Positions 24,221 to 33,306 of a stretch of 64,000 nt of DNA are shown one piece after another. Position 1 is the first letter of the stretch, and the number at the start of each line of letters is the position of its first letter. The stretch is from CADEDH01 sp050330635 (GTDB lineage Bacteria > Actinomycetota > Acidimicrobiia > Acidimicrobiales > SZUA-35), in NCBI GenBank assembly GCA_050330635.1, contig JBHJNQ010000039.1, forward strand, positions 71,526-135,525. Direction: 5' to 3'. The translations under genes and the position numbers were made by a program. The notes beneath the pieces were generated by a model, which saw nothing but the letters and a program-made list of their open reading frames with translations, had not been told where the DNA came from and made no database searches.

Positions 24221-25597
24221 CTATTCGGCGGCCTCGCCCAGCACCTCGGCCAGCGCCGGGTGGACGAACAGCGACTCGACGAGATCCTTGACGGTCAGGC
24301 CGGCCGACACGGCCAGGGCCAGGACCGAGATCAGCTCGGCGGCGTGACGCCCGACGATGGAGCCGCCGAGCACGACCCCGGTCGCCGGATCGGAGACGAT
24401 CTTGACGAAACCCCGGGAGTCGTTGTTGATCAGCGCCTTGGCCGACACCGAGAACGGGACCTTGGTGACCCGGATCTTACGGCCCTCGGCGAAGGCGTCG
24501 GATTCGCCGACGCCGACGTCGGCGATCTCGGGGTCGGTGAAGATGGCAGACGCCGCCTTGTCGTAGTCGATGTGGGTGTGGGGCCCGTAGTGCAGGCCCA
24601 TGGCGTGCTCGGCGATCTTGCGCCCCTGGGTCGAGGCCACCGATGACAGGGGCAACCGGCCCGACAGGTCGCCGGCGGCGTAGATGTGGGGGATGTTCGA
24701 CCGGCAGTTGTGGTCCACCTTCACGTAGCCCCACTCGGTCTCCACCCCCGCCGACTCGAGGCCCAGACCCTCGGAGTTGGGGATGGACCCGATGGCCAGC
24801 AGCACATGGCTGCCGACGGCGACCCGCCCGTCGTCGCAGACGACCCGCACCTCGTCGCCGTTGCGCTCGATACCGGTGGCCCTGGCCCCCATCAGCAGCT
24901 TGACCCCCCGGTTGATGAAGCTGTGCTCCAGCACCGCCGCCACCTCCGGGTCCTTGTCGGGCAGGACCTGCTGGCGGCTGACGATGAGGGTCACGTCGGA
25001 TCCGAAGGACTTGAACATGTGGACGAACTCCACCCCGGTGACCCCCGAACCGACGACGATCAGGTGGTCGGGCAGCTCGGGCGGCGGGTAGGCGTCGCGG
25101 GTGGAGAGGATCCGGACGCCGTCGACGTTGGCCCACTCCGGGATACGGGGTCGGCTCCCCGTGCTGAGCACGATCACATCCGCCGCGAGCGTCTCGGTCG
25201 CCCCGTCGGCCGTCGTCACCTCGACCTCATGGTAGGACAGGAGCCGGCCGGTGCCTTCGATGAGGCGAACCCCCTGCGAGGTGAGGAGACCGATGGACGA
25301 CGCCTCCAAACGGTCCTCGATATCGGCGATGCGGCGGCGGAGGGCCTCGAAGTCGAGCTCGACGTCGACCCGGGCCAGCCCCATCTCGGCCGCGTCCTTC
25401 ATGAGGGCCATCGCCCCGCCGGTGGCGATCATGGCCTTGGACGGGATGCAGTCCAAGAGGTGGGCGGCGCCGCCCACGATGTCGCGCTCGATCATCGTGA
25501 CCTGGGCGCCGTAGCGGGCGGCGTAGGTGGCACAGGTCGTCCCGCCGGGACCACCACCGATGATGACGATCCGCTTGCTGGCGCCCTGTTGTCGCAT
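24221..25597 (-). CDS. lpdA: LpdA-like FAD-dependent NAD(P)H dehydrogenase
   Basis: 458 aa. Layout of the pyridine nucleotide-disulfide oxidoreductases: FAD loop IVIIGGGPGGTT (11-21), NAD(P)-binding LIVVGSGVTGVEFVHMF, second FAD motif IYAAGDLSG, and dimerisation domain. The redox pair is incomplete: GGAAHLLDCIPSK keeps only the second cysteine (Cys50), Ala replacing the first, so it is not a true dihydrolipoamide dehydrogenase. This matches M. tuberculosis Rv3303c, an NAD(P)H:quinone reductase. The C-terminus HPALAEVLGEAAE is shifted from the catalytic HPTxxE. The ATG is six bases after TAGGGT. Confidence 0.88.
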   Translation of the reverse strand: MRQQGASKRIVIIGGGPGGTTCATYAARYGAQVTMIERDIVGGAAHLLDCIPSKAMIATGGAMALMKDAAEMGLARVDVELDFEALRRRIADIEDRLEASSIGLLTSQGVRLIEGTGRLLSYHEVEVTTADGATETLAADVIVLSTGSRPRIPEWANVDGVRILSTRDAYPPPELPDHLIVVGSGVTGVEFVHMFKSFGSDVTLIVSRQQVLPDKDPEVAAVLEHSFINRGVKLLMGARATGIERNGDEVRVVCDDGRVAVGSHVLLAIGSIPNSEGLGLESAGVETEWGYVKVDHNCRSNIPHIYAAGDLSGRLPLSSVASTQGRKIAEHAMGLHYGPHTHIDYDKAASAIFTDPEIADVGVGESDAFAEGRKIRVTKVPFSVSAKALINNDSRGFVKIVSDPATGVVLGGSIVGRHAAELISVLALAVSAGLTVKDLVESLFVHPALAEVLGEAAE

Positions 25598-25603
25598 GGT
25601 TCG

Positions 25604-25609
25604 ACCCTA
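25604..25609 (-). promoter_or_regulatory. -10 element of lpdA (leaderless)
   Basis: TAGGGT on the minus strand, six bases before ATG 25597. Confidence 0.6.
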
Positions 25610-25624
25610 TCGGCGCCGACACCG

Positions 25625-25639
25625 CCCCCTGTGAGGGGG
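25625..25639 (-). terminator. Hairpin after the glycosyltransferase gene
   Basis: CCCCCT-GTG-AGGGGG (plus-strand reading) forms a six-base GC stem with a three-base loop, nine bases past the stop at 25648 and before the lpdA promoter. It has no U-tract. Confidence 0.5.
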
Positions 25640-25647
25640 AGCTACGC

Positions 25648-26754
25648 TCAGCGGCGCCGACCGAGCTTCCGGTAGAGGTCGACCATCTGGCCGGTCATCG
25701 TCTCCCACGAGTAGTAGCGGGCCCGCTCACAGCCGGCCCGAGCCAGCGCCCCCGCCACCGACGTGTCGGTCGCCACGTCGACGATGGCCCGAGCCAGGGC
25801 CGCAGGGTCGCGGGGCCCCACCAGCAGGGCCGCCCCCCGACAGACCTCCGGGAGGGCCCCGGCCGTGGTGGTCACGACCGGCGTCGACTGGGCCATCGCC
25901 TCCAGCGGGGGGAGACCGAAGCCCTCGTAGATCGACGGGAAGGCCAGGCACGTGGCGCCGGCCAGGAGGTCGTGGCGGTCATCGTCGCTGACATAGCCCA
26001 GGCGGATCACCCGATCGGGGTGGGGGCTGGCGGCCACCGCGGCGTCGAAGGCCTCGATGCCCCAGCCGTCGCCGCCCGCCACCACCAGGCGGAGCTCGGG
26101 CACCTCGGCCCACACATGGGCCATGGCCGACACCAGGGTCGGGAGGTCCTTGCGGGGCTCGATGGTGCCGACCGCCAGCACGTAGGGCCGGCCCCCGGCC
26201 AGCCGCCGACCGGTGGCGGGGTCGCCCTGGCGGCCCCGGTCGAAGCCGTTGGGGATGACGTGGATGCGGTCGGGCTCGATGTCGAGCAGCTCCTCGGCTT
26301 CGGCGGCAACGAACGAGGAGACCACGTGGACCTGAGCGCCCCGGGCCAGCGCCCGCTCGACGAGCCGGGGGTAGGCCCGGGCGTGCACGGTGACGAGCTC
26401 GGGGAAGCGCCACGGTCCGAAGTCGTGGATCGTGACGAGCGCCGGGTCGCCGCCCGTCGGGGGCACGACGAAGTTCGGGCCGTGGAGGAGGTCGAACCCG
26501 GCGACCGTCGGCCGGTCGCCGACCTGCCACAGGCGGTGGGCCAGCCGGGCCGGAAAGGAGATGGCCTGGGAGCCGATCCCGACTGGTAGGACCTCGGCCA
26601 GCTGCGACCGACCACGCCAGCTGATCAGGATGCCGGTGGTCTCGATGGTGGGTTCCCGGCTCAGCCGCTCGACCAGGGCGCGCGTCATCGCCCCGACCCC
26701 CGTACGGGGTCCGAGGAGCGAGGTCGCCTCGAGGCCTAGGCGCAACGCAGTCAC
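25648..26754 (-). CDS. Glycosyltransferase family 4
   Basis: 368 aa, GT-B fold. RLGLEATSLLGPRTGVGAMT is the N-terminal acceptor-side loop; VTIHDFGPWRFPEL, SSFVAAEAEELL and VIPNGFD follow, then the donor domain with VGTIEPRKDLPTLV and EX7E EGFGLPPLE. This pattern is common in mannosyl- or rhamnosyltransferases of surface polysaccharides; donor and acceptor are unknown. It is a single gene between lpdA and the mutase, about 3 kb from the glycan export locus. TATCGT (26764-26769) lies nine bases before its GTG. Confidence 0.85.
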   Translation of the reverse strand: MTALRLGLEATSLLGPRTGVGAMTRALVERLSREPTIETTGILISWRGRSQLAEVLPVGIGSQAISFPARLAHRLWQVGDRPTVAGFDLLHGPNFVVPPTGGDPALVTIHDFGPWRFPELVTVHARAYPRLVERALARGAQVHVVSSFVAAEAEELLDIEPDRIHVIPNGFDRGRQGDPATGRRLAGGRPYVLAVGTIEPRKDLPTLVSAMAHVWAEVPELRLVVAGGDGWGIEAFDAAVAASPHPDRVIRLGYVSDDDRHDLLAGATCLAFPSIYEGFGLPPLEAMAQSTPVVTTTAGALPEVCRGAALLVGPRDPAALARAIVDVATDTSVAGALARAGCERARYYSWETMTGQMVDLYRKLGRRR

Positions 26755-26763
26755 AGGCAGCAG

Positions 26764-26769
26764 ACGATA
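26764..26769 (-). promoter_or_regulatory. Probable -10 of the GT4 gene
   Basis: TATCGT on the minus strand, nine bases before GTG 26754, at the outer limit for a leaderless start. Confidence 0.4.
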
Positions 26770-26836
26770 CCGCCCCCCTCCTGATCAGCGGGTGAGCAGC
26801 GGCAATGTCGGCTCGAACGGTGCGGGGTGCAAGCTC

Positions 26837-26842
26837 TAGAAT
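26837..26842 (+). promoter_or_regulatory. -10 element of the mutase-meaB operon (leaderless)
   Basis: TAGAAT, close to the TATAAT consensus, ends eight bases before GTG 26851. No Shine-Dalgarno is present. Confidence 0.65.
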
Positions 26843-26850
26843 CGACACCC

Positions 26851-28980
26851 GTGAGTGACCTCCCCCTTGACGAGACCTGGATCGAGCTCGCCGCTCAAGA
26901 GTTGCGGGGAGGTGCGCCGGAGGATCTGATCGTCGAGCGACCCGAGGGCATCGCGGTCAAGCCCTACTACGACGAGCGCGACCTGGAGGGTGTCGACCAC
27001 CTCGGCTCGCGACCCGGCGAGCCGCCGTTCGTGCGCGGCCCCCGGGCCACGATGTACACCAACCGGCCCTGGACGATCCGCCAGTACGCCGGGTTCTCCA
27101 CGGCCGAGGAGTCCAACGCCTTCTACCGCCGCAACCTCGCCGCCGGCCAGATGGGACTGTCGGTGGCGTTCGATCTGGCCACCCACCGCGGCTACGACTC
27201 CGACCACGAGCGGGTTGTCGGCGACGTGGGCAAGGCCGGCGTCGCCATCGACTCGGTGGAGGACATGAAGGTCCTCTTCGGTGGGATCCCGCTCGACAAG
27301 ATGACGGTGTCGATGACCATGAACGGCGCCGTCCTGCCCATCCTGGCCTGCTTCATCGTGGCCGGCGAGGAGCAGGGTGTCGCCCCCGAACAGCTGGGGG
27401 GCACGATCCAGAACGACATCCTCAAGGAGTTCATGGTCCGCAACACCTACATCTACCCGCCCGAGCCGAGCATGCGGATCGTGGCCGACATCATCGAGCT
27501 CACGGCCCAGCGGATGCCGAAGTTCAACTCGATCTCGATCTCGGGCTACCACATGCTGGAGGCGGGTGCCTCCGCCGATCTCGAGCTGGCCTTCACCCTG
27601 GCCGACGGGATCGAGTACGTGCGGGCGGCCTTGGCCAAGGGGCTCGACATCGATGCCTTCGCCGGCCGCCTCAGCTTCTTCTTCGGCATCGGGATGGACT
27701 TCTTCACCGAGGTGGCCAAGCTGCGGGCGGCGCGGTTGTTGTGGTACGAGCTGATGGCCCAGTTCGAGCCGAAGGACCCCCGCTCGTCCATCCTGCGGAC
27801 CCATTGCCAGACGTCGGGCGTGTCGCTGACCGAGCAGGATCCCCACAACAACGTGATCCGCACCACGGTCGAGGCCCTGGCCGCCGTCCTCGGCGGGACG
27901 CAGAGCCTCCACACCAACAGCTTCGACGAGGCCCTCGGCCTGCCGACCGAGTTCAGCGCCCGGATCGCCCGCAACACCCAGCTCATCCTGGCCGAGGAGA
28001 CGAAGATCACCGAGACCGTCGATCCCCTGGCCGGCAGCTACTTCGTCGAGGCCCTCACGGCCCAGCTGGCCGAGCGGGCCCGGACCATCATCGCCGAGGT
28101 GGAAGACCTGGGCGGGATGACCGCCGCCATCGCCTCCGGCATGCCCAAGCTCCGGATCGAGGAGGCGGCGGCCCGCCGCCAGGCCCGCATCGACCGGGGC
28201 GAGGAGGTCGTCGTCGGGGTCAACCGCTACACGGTGGAGCACCCCGAGATGGTCGACGTGCTCGACATCGACAACACCGCCGTCCGGGAACAGCAGCTGG
28301 AGCGGTTGGCCAAGCTGAAGGCCGAGCGTGACGACAGGGCCTGCCGGGCCGCCCTGGGCGCCCTGACCGAGGCCGCGGGCGGCGACGGAAACCTCCTGGA
28401 GGCCGCCGTCGCCGCCGCCCGGGCCCGGGCCACGGTGGGCGAGATGTCCGACGCCCTGGAGGAGGTGTTCGGCCGCTACCGGGCCGAGACCCGTACCATC
28501 AGCGGTGTGTACGGTTCGGCCTACGAGGGTGACGAGGCGTTCGCCGCCGTGGTGGAACGGGTGGCCGCCTTCGGTCGCGAGATGGGGCGCCGTCCCCGCA
28601 TGCTGGTGGTGAAGATGGGCCAGGACGGCCACGACCGGGGAGCCAAGGTCATCGCCACCGCCTTCGCCGACATCGGCTTCGACGTCGACATCGGCCCCCT
28701 GTTCCAGACACCGGCCGAGGCCGCCCGCGACGCCGTCGACAACGACGTGCACGTCGTGGGGGTCTCGTCCCAGGCGGCGGGGCACAAGACCCTGGTGCCC
28801 GAGCTGATCGCCGAGCTCCACAAGGCGGGCGCGGCGGAGGTCATCGTCGTCGTGGGCGGTGTCGTGCCCCCCCAGGACTACGACATCCTCCGGGCCGCCG
28901 GGGTCAAGGCCATCTTCGGGCCCGGCACCAAGATACCGACGGCGGCCGAGGAGATCCTGGAACTCATTCCCCGCTCGTGA
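26851..28980 (+). CDS. Methylmalonyl-CoA mutase, catalytic subunit
   Basis: 709 aa from GTG 26851. Adenosylcobalamin enzyme interconverting (R)-methylmalonyl-CoA and succinyl-CoA. The N-terminal TIM barrel has ATMYTNRPWTIRQYAGF, SVAFDLATHRGYDSDH, RNTYIYPPEPSMRI and SISGYHMLEAGA, including the MCM-type Tyr and Arg positions that distinguish it from isobutyryl-CoA mutase. The C-terminal B12 domain has KMGQDGHDRGAKV (D-x-H-x2-G). Catalytic and cobalamin domains are in one chain, with no separate small subunit nearby, so it may be a homodimer. meaB overlaps its stop. Confidence 0.93.
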   Translation: MSDLPLDETWIELAAQELRGGAPEDLIVERPEGIAVKPYYDERDLEGVDHLGSRPGEPPFVRGPRATMYTNRPWTIRQYAGFSTAEESNAFYRRNLAAGQMGLSVAFDLATHRGYDSDHERVVGDVGKAGVAIDSVEDMKVLFGGIPLDKMTVSMTMNGAVLPILACFIVAGEEQGVAPEQLGGTIQNDILKEFMVRNTYIYPPEPSMRIVADIIELTAQRMPKFNSISISGYHMLEAGASADLELAFTLADGIEYVRAALAKGLDIDAFAGRLSFFFGIGMDFFTEVAKLRAARLLWYELMAQFEPKDPRSSILRTHCQTSGVSLTEQDPHNNVIRTTVEALAAVLGGTQSLHTNSFDEALGLPTEFSARIARNTQLILAEETKITETVDPLAGSYFVEALTAQLAERARTIIAEVEDLGGMTAAIASGMPKLRIEEAAARRQARIDRGEEVVVGVNRYTVEHPEMVDVLDIDNTAVREQQLERLAKLKAERDDRACRAALGALTEAAGGDGNLLEAAVAAARARATVGEMSDALEEVFGRYRAETRTISGVYGSAYEGDEAFAAVVERVAAFGREMGRRPRMLVVKMGQDGHDRGAKVIATAFADIGFDVDIGPLFQTPAEAARDAVDNDVHVVGVSSQAAGHKTLVPELIAELHKAGAAEVIVVVGGVVPPQDYDILRAAGVKAIFGPGTKIPTAAEEILELIPRS

Positions 28981-29963
28981 ACGCCGCCCTCAGCCCCCCC
29001 GCCCGCAAGCTCACCGGCGGTGACCGCCGTACCCTGGCCCGCTCGATCACCAAGATCGAGTCGACCAGGGCCGACGACCGCGAGTGGGCGGAGGCCCTGA
29101 TCGAAGAGGTGATGGGCTCCACCGGCGGATCGCTCCGGCTCGGCATCACCGGCACCCCCGGCGTCGGCAAGAGCACGTTCATCGATGCCCTCGGCTCCCT
29201 CCTCATCAAGCAGGGGCACCGGGTGGCGGTGCTGGCCGTCGACCCGTCGAGCAACCGGACCGGGGGCTCCATCCTGGGCGACAAGACACGCATGGCCAGC
29301 TTGTCGTCGCGCCCCGAGGCCTTCATCCGACCCTCGCCCTCCGGCGGACTGACCGGCGGGGTGGCCCGCCACACCCGCGACGCCCTGCTGTTGTGCGAGG
29401 CCGCCGGGTTCGACGTCGTCATCGTGGAGACGATGGGGGTGGGCCAGGCCGAGACGGCGGTGGCCGAGATCTGCGACCTGTTCCTCCTCCTCGTCGCCCC
29501 GGGCGGGGGCGACGAGCTCCAGGGCATCAAGCGGGGTGTAATGGAGCTGGCCGACGTCATCGCCGTCAACAAGGCCGACGGATCCATGGCCGACGGGGCC
29601 CGCCACACCGCCGCCGACTACCGTCACGCCCTCCACATGGTCCGCCCCAAGTGGCCGGGCACGCCGACGCCGGTGCTCACCTGCTCCGCCCTGACCAACC
29701 AGGGCCTCGACGAGCTGTGGTCGACCATGACCGAGCTCCACCGCACCCTCGACCGTGGTGGGCACCTGGCCCGGCTCCGGTCCGAGCAGGCCGTGTCACA
29801 GTTCTCCCGGGAGTTCGAGTTCCTCCTCCTCGACCGGGTGGCCCGCCTCCCGGCGTTCGAGCGGCTGAGGGACAAGCTGGAGGCTGACGTCGCCGACGGC
29901 CGGCGCTCACCGGCCGCCGCCGCCGCCGAGCTGGCCCACCGGGCCTGGCGGGAGCTCGGCTGA
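28977..29963 (+). CDS. meaB: MeaB/ArgK-type GTPase, mutase chaperone
   Basis: 328 aa. A SIMIBI G3E-type GTPase that protects methylmalonyl-CoA mutase and gates cofactor loading. P-loop GITGTPGVGKSTFIDAL (about 57-73), VAVLAVDPSS, DKTRMASLSSRP, VETMGVGQAE and NKADG are the family motifs. Its GTG overlaps the mutase stop (GTGA), consistent with a fixed ratio of both proteins. The Ala-rich C-terminal helix ends AHRAWRELG. Confidence 0.94.
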   Translation: MNAALSPPARKLTGGDRRTLARSITKIESTRADDREWAEALIEEVMGSTGGSLRLGITGTPGVGKSTFIDALGSLLIKQGHRVAVLAVDPSSNRTGGSILGDKTRMASLSSRPEAFIRPSPSGGLTGGVARHTRDALLLCEAAGFDVVIVETMGVGQAETAVAEICDLFLLLVAPGGGDELQGIKRGVMELADVIAVNKADGSMADGARHTAADYRHALHMVRPKWPGTPTPVLTCSALTNQGLDELWSTMTELHRTLDRGGHLARLRSEQAVSQFSREFEFLLLDRVARLPAFERLRDKLEADVADGRRSPAAAAAELAHRAWRELG

Positions 29964-29994
29964 GGCTGCCCGTCGCTCCTCCGAGGGCGGGAAG

Positions 29995-30000
29995 TAGGCT
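29995..30000 (+). promoter_or_regulatory. -10 element of wzm-wzt (leaderless)
   Basis: TAGGCT ends six bases before GTG 30007; pepA has the same hexamer. Confidence 0.6.
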
Positions 30001-30006
30001 CGACGG

Positions 30007-30927
30007 GTGACCGCTTCCGCTCAGCAGGACCTCCCGCCGTTGCTGGAGAACGGGGCCCGCCCATCGGCGCTGCTGCCCCGCCTCCGCGACATCTGGACCT
30101 ATCGGGAGCTCCTGGTCAACCTCATCCGGCGGGAGCTGAAGGTCAAGTACAAGGACAGCGTGCTCGGCTTTCTATGGACCCTGCTCAACCCATTGCTCTA
30201 CCTGGCCGTGTTCTCGATCGTGTTCGGTACGATCCTGCCCAACTCCGTCCCCCGATACGGGCTCCTGCTGCTCTCGGGGCTCTTGGCCTACAACTTGTTC
30301 TCGGTCGGGCTGAGCGCCGCCACCACCTCGATCACCGGCAACGGACCCCTGGTGCAGAAGGTGTGGTTTCCCCGTGAGATCCTGCCTCTGGCCGCCGTCG
30401 GGGCCAACCTGATCACGTTCTGTTTCCAGGCCACCATCCTCTTCGCCGGACTGGCGGTGTTCCGCCAGACTCCGGAGTGGTCGATGCTGTGGCTCGTGAT
30501 TCCCGCCCTCGTGGTCACTCTGATGGTCGCCACCGGGCTCGGGCTACTACTGTCAGCGATCAACGTCTACTTCCGCGACGTTCAGCACTTCCTGGAGCTC
30601 GGCCTGCTCACCTGGTTCTGGTTCACCCCCATCGTCTATGTGTACCAGTACGTCGGTTCGGCCCTCATCGAACGGTGGGGACCTGGCGCGGAGCGGCTCG
30701 CCATGCTCAACCCAATGACGTCGGTTGTCACCACGTTCCAGCGGGTGGTCTACAACCCGAACAACTTCGGGCAGGAACAGCACGCAGACTTCGAGCTCCT
30801 CCTCGCTCACCCAACGTCGTGGTACCTCGAAAACCTGGTGCTCTCCGGCGCGATGGGCATGTTCTTTCTCTACATCGGATTTCGCGTGTTCGCCCGACTC
30901 GAAGCCAACCTCGGGGAGGAGTTGTGA
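30007..30927 (+). CDS. wzm: Polysaccharide ABC transporter permease (Wzm/TagG type)
   Basis: 306 aa, six predicted membrane segments. RELLVNLIRRELKVKYKDSV followed by LGFLWTLLNPLLYLAVFSIV is the hallmark of the O-antigen/teichoic acid exporter permease family, and the sixth segment ends GFRVFARLEANLGEEL. It forms the channel for undecaprenyl-linked glycan export with Wzt, whose gene overlaps it by GTGA. Base composition here and in wzt is slightly less GC-rich than in the flanking metabolic genes, as glycan loci often are. Confidence 0.92.
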   Translation: MTASAQQDLPPLLENGARPSALLPRLRDIWTYRELLVNLIRRELKVKYKDSVLGFLWTLLNPLLYLAVFSIVFGTILPNSVPRYGLLLLSGLLAYNLFSVGLSAATTSITGNGPLVQKVWFPREILPLAAVGANLITFCFQATILFAGLAVFRQTPEWSMLWLVIPALVVTLMVATGLGLLLSAINVYFRDVQHFLELGLLTWFWFTPIVYVYQYVGSALIERWGPGAERLAMLNPMTSVVTTFQRVVYNPNNFGQEQHADFELLLAHPTSWYLENLVLSGAMGMFFLYIGFRVFARLEANLGEEL

Positions 30928-32192
30928 AGACGGGCCGGGAAACCGTCGATCCCGGCGATCAAGATCGGACCGTCGCTATCGAAGTATCTGGGGTGTCAAA
31001 GCGTTTCCGCAAACACTCCGAACCAGCAAAGACCCTGAAGGAACGATTGCTCACGATGAGGCGATCGACGACGGAAGACTTCTACGCACTCGACGGCGTC
31101 GACTTCAAGGTCATGGCCGGTGAGACCTTCGGTATCCTCGGCCACAACGGGTCCGGCAAGAGCACCCTATTGAAAACCATCGCCGGCACGATCCGCCCTT
31201 CGGAGGGCATGGTGCGGGTCCGAGGTCGGCTGTCGGCTTTACTGGAACTCGGGGCCGGGTTCCACCCGGACCTGACTGGCCGAGAGAACGTGTATCTCAA
31301 TGGGTCGATCCTCGGGTTCAGCCGGAACCGCATCGACGAGATTCTCGACGACATCGTCGACTTCTCCGGCCTGGCGGATTTCATCGACACGCAAGTAAAG
31401 CACTACAGCTCCGGAATGTACGCCCGGCTCGGTTTCGCTGTCGCCGTCAACCTCGAACCGGACGTGCTGTTGATCGATGAAGTCCTCGCCGTGGGCGACG
31501 AGGCCTTCCAGCGCAAGTGCATCGACCGAATTCATGGCTTTCAGCGGGACGGCCGCACCATCTGCCTCGTCACACACTCCCCGGAACAAGTCAAGGCACT
31601 CTGCGACCGAGCCCTCGTCCTCGACCATGGGCGAATGATTCATGTCGGCGACGTAGACGACGCCGTCATCACCTACCGGGGGTCGCTCGGCGAAACCAAC
31701 GTGACCATGCACGGCACAGTCGACGGCGGCGGGCCCTCACCGGTCGCCGCCCGGATCGAGGATGTCTGGGTCGAGCCCCCGCCGGACGGGCGCCGGACGT
31801 TTCAGCCGAGTGACACCCTGACGGTCGGCATGCGCTTCTCGGCCGATGCTGAGTTGCCGCTCAAGGCCCGCTTCGCCCTTCACCGCAATGACGGCTCCCT
31901 CATGGTCAACATCGCCAGCGATGACCTGCTCGACGGCGACGATCTGCTGGCCTCGCCCGAGTCGAGCGAGGCCACGCTCACGATCGACGATCTGCCCTTC
32001 GGGTTCGGCACCTACTTGGTCACGTGCTTCCTCCAGAGCACCGACGAGACGATCGAATTCGATGCACGGGTGGCATGTTGCGAGTTCGACGTCGTCCACC
32101 CCGGCGTGTACTACGGACCGTTCCGCTTCCCGATGCGAGGGGCGACGGACGCGCCCCGACGAACGCCCCTCCCGACCGCCCGCTCGGGTTAG
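30924..32192 (+). CDS. wzt: Polysaccharide ABC transporter ATPase with C-terminal cargo-type domain (Wzt type)
   Basis: 422 aa. NBD (about 10-260): VSGVSKRFRKHSEPAKTLKE, Walker A GHNGSGKST, GAGFHPDLTGRENVYLNGSI, signature KHYSSGMYARLGFAVAV and DVLLIDEVLAVGDEAFQ. Residues about 265-400 form a separate beta-rich domain (VRFSA-like strands, FGTYLVTCFLQSTDETIEF) in the position of the Wzt C-terminal carbohydrate-binding domain, which in E. coli O8/O9a reads the capped glycan end. Its stop overlaps the FkbM gene stop by four bases, tail to tail. Confidence 0.92.
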   Translation: MKTGRETVDPGDQDRTVAIEVSGVSKRFRKHSEPAKTLKERLLTMRRSTTEDFYALDGVDFKVMAGETFGILGHNGSGKSTLLKTIAGTIRPSEGMVRVRGRLSALLELGAGFHPDLTGRENVYLNGSILGFSRNRIDEILDDIVDFSGLADFIDTQVKHYSSGMYARLGFAVAVNLEPDVLLIDEVLAVGDEAFQRKCIDRIHGFQRDGRTICLVTHSPEQVKALCDRALVLDHGRMIHVGDVDDAVITYRGSLGETNVTMHGTVDGGGPSPVAARIEDVWVEPPPDGRRTFQPSDTLTVGMRFSADAELPLKARFALHRNDGSLMVNIASDDLLDGDDLLASPESSEATLTIDDLPFGFGTYLVTCFLQSTDETIEFDARVACCEFDVVHPGVYYGPFRFPMRGATDAPRRTPLPTARSG

Positions 32193-33220
32193 GAACCGTC
32201 GAGCGGCTGGTTGGCGACGACGAGCATCACCCACTCGCCCTCAGTCAGCTCGAGGACCCGCTCGAGGGTCATCGCCGCCACCAGCTCGCCGCTCCCGTGG
32301 CGGATGGCATACCGATGGGAGAAGTCCCGCGTGATCTGCTCGTAGAAGCCTTCCGGATCGCGGTAACGAACCGGGGCGTACTCGATCAGGAGCTTGAGGC
32401 GCTCACGGTTACGATCGATCGTTCGATGCATTCCGGCGTACGCCGGCTCCTCGGCCCCCTCGATGTCGAGCTTCAACACGTCGACCCGCTCGATGCCCCG
32501 AGACTCGACGAAGTCGTCGATGGTAGCGGCCGGGACCGTGACCGAGCCTTCGATCTCGAGTGCCGAAGTGAGTTGGCGGCTTCCGTCACCCCCCACCTTC
32601 TCATCCAGCGCGTCGGCGGCGCGATCGCCCATCGTGTCCAGCGAAGCGCTGCCCATCAGGTCGCGAGTCAGGTACAGTTCGACCTCTCCTCGATGGTCGG
32701 TCACTGCGAGGTTGGTGACCGACGCCGTCGACAGCATGCCGGACACGATGACCGACTTGAACAGCAGCGGGATGAGTTCCGGGTTGGCTTCGATCAAGTG
32801 GATCGATCCACCGGCCGAGGCGTTGACGATCGTGCCGGCCACAATCCCGAAATAGCCCATGTTTGCCCCGACGTCGAGGACGACGTCTGACGGGCGGAGA
32901 ATGGAAAGGAACACCTCGGTCACGTCCATCTCCCACACGCCGTCCATGAGAAGGGCGGGGCTGACAGCAACGTCGCGAGTATCGACGAAGATCTTCTGGC
33001 CCGTGTACAGGCGGGTCAGTGCCTGCGAGTTGCCCATGTAGATGGCCTGATCCCGTCTGGTACGGTCCATGGCGACGGCGAGCTCGTGTTGCCGTTGCTC
33101 CATCTGTTCGAGGCGGGACTCGATCGCGTCGAGCCGGTCGAGAAGGCGCTCGGTAACAGCGACCATCGCCTTGTCCGTGGTCGAACGCACGGCATTAGCA
33201 ACCGGCTTCGGTGTTTTCAT
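32189..33220 (-). CDS. FkbM-type methyltransferase with N-terminal coiled coil
   Basis: 343 aa. Residues about 15-58 form a heptad helix (VTERLLDRLDAIESRLEQME); the rest is a SAM-dependent methyltransferase with VVLDVGANMGYFGIV (motif I), HLIEANPELI and DVLKLDIEGAEE, the FkbM pattern. FkbM enzymes O-methylate sugars and are frequent in surface glycan loci. It is the last gene of the minus-strand glycan operon. No good Shine-Dalgarno precedes ATG 33220; a TAGGGT (33278-33283) lies about 57 bases upstream. Confidence 0.88.
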   Translation of the reverse strand: MKTPKPVANAVRSTTDKAMVAVTERLLDRLDAIESRLEQMEQRQHELAVAMDRTRRDQAIYMGNSQALTRLYTGQKIFVDTRDVAVSPALLMDGVWEMDVTEVFLSILRPSDVVLDVGANMGYFGIVAGTIVNASAGGSIHLIEANPELIPLLFKSVIVSGMLSTASVTNLAVTDHRGEVELYLTRDLMGSASLDTMGDRAADALDEKVGGDGSRQLTSALEIEGSVTVPAATIDDFVESRGIERVDVLKLDIEGAEEPAYAGMHRTIDRNRERLKLLIEYAPVRYRDPEGFYEQITRDFSHRYAIRHGSGELVAAMTLERVLELTEGEWVMLVVANQPLDGS

Positions 33221-33267
33221 CGGCGACTACCCACTCTCTGGCTGGCGTCGAAAGCGCCCTCGTCGTG

Positions 33268-33306
33268 CCTCGCCTCAACCCTATCGCTGCGATTTGAAAG
33301 GCGAGG
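33268..33306 (-). terminator. Inverted repeat around the 792-aa GT gene stop
   Basis: CCTCGCCT (33268-33275) and AGGCGAGG (33299-33306) pair perfectly over a 23-base loop that holds the stop region. It may attenuate read-through into the FkbM gene. Confidence 0.3.

Noticed and set aside
26836..28821. 661-codon open frame on minus
   Set aside because: Lies wholly opposite methylmalonyl-CoA mutase, which has clear motifs; composition is His/Gly/Leu-biased as in shadow frames.
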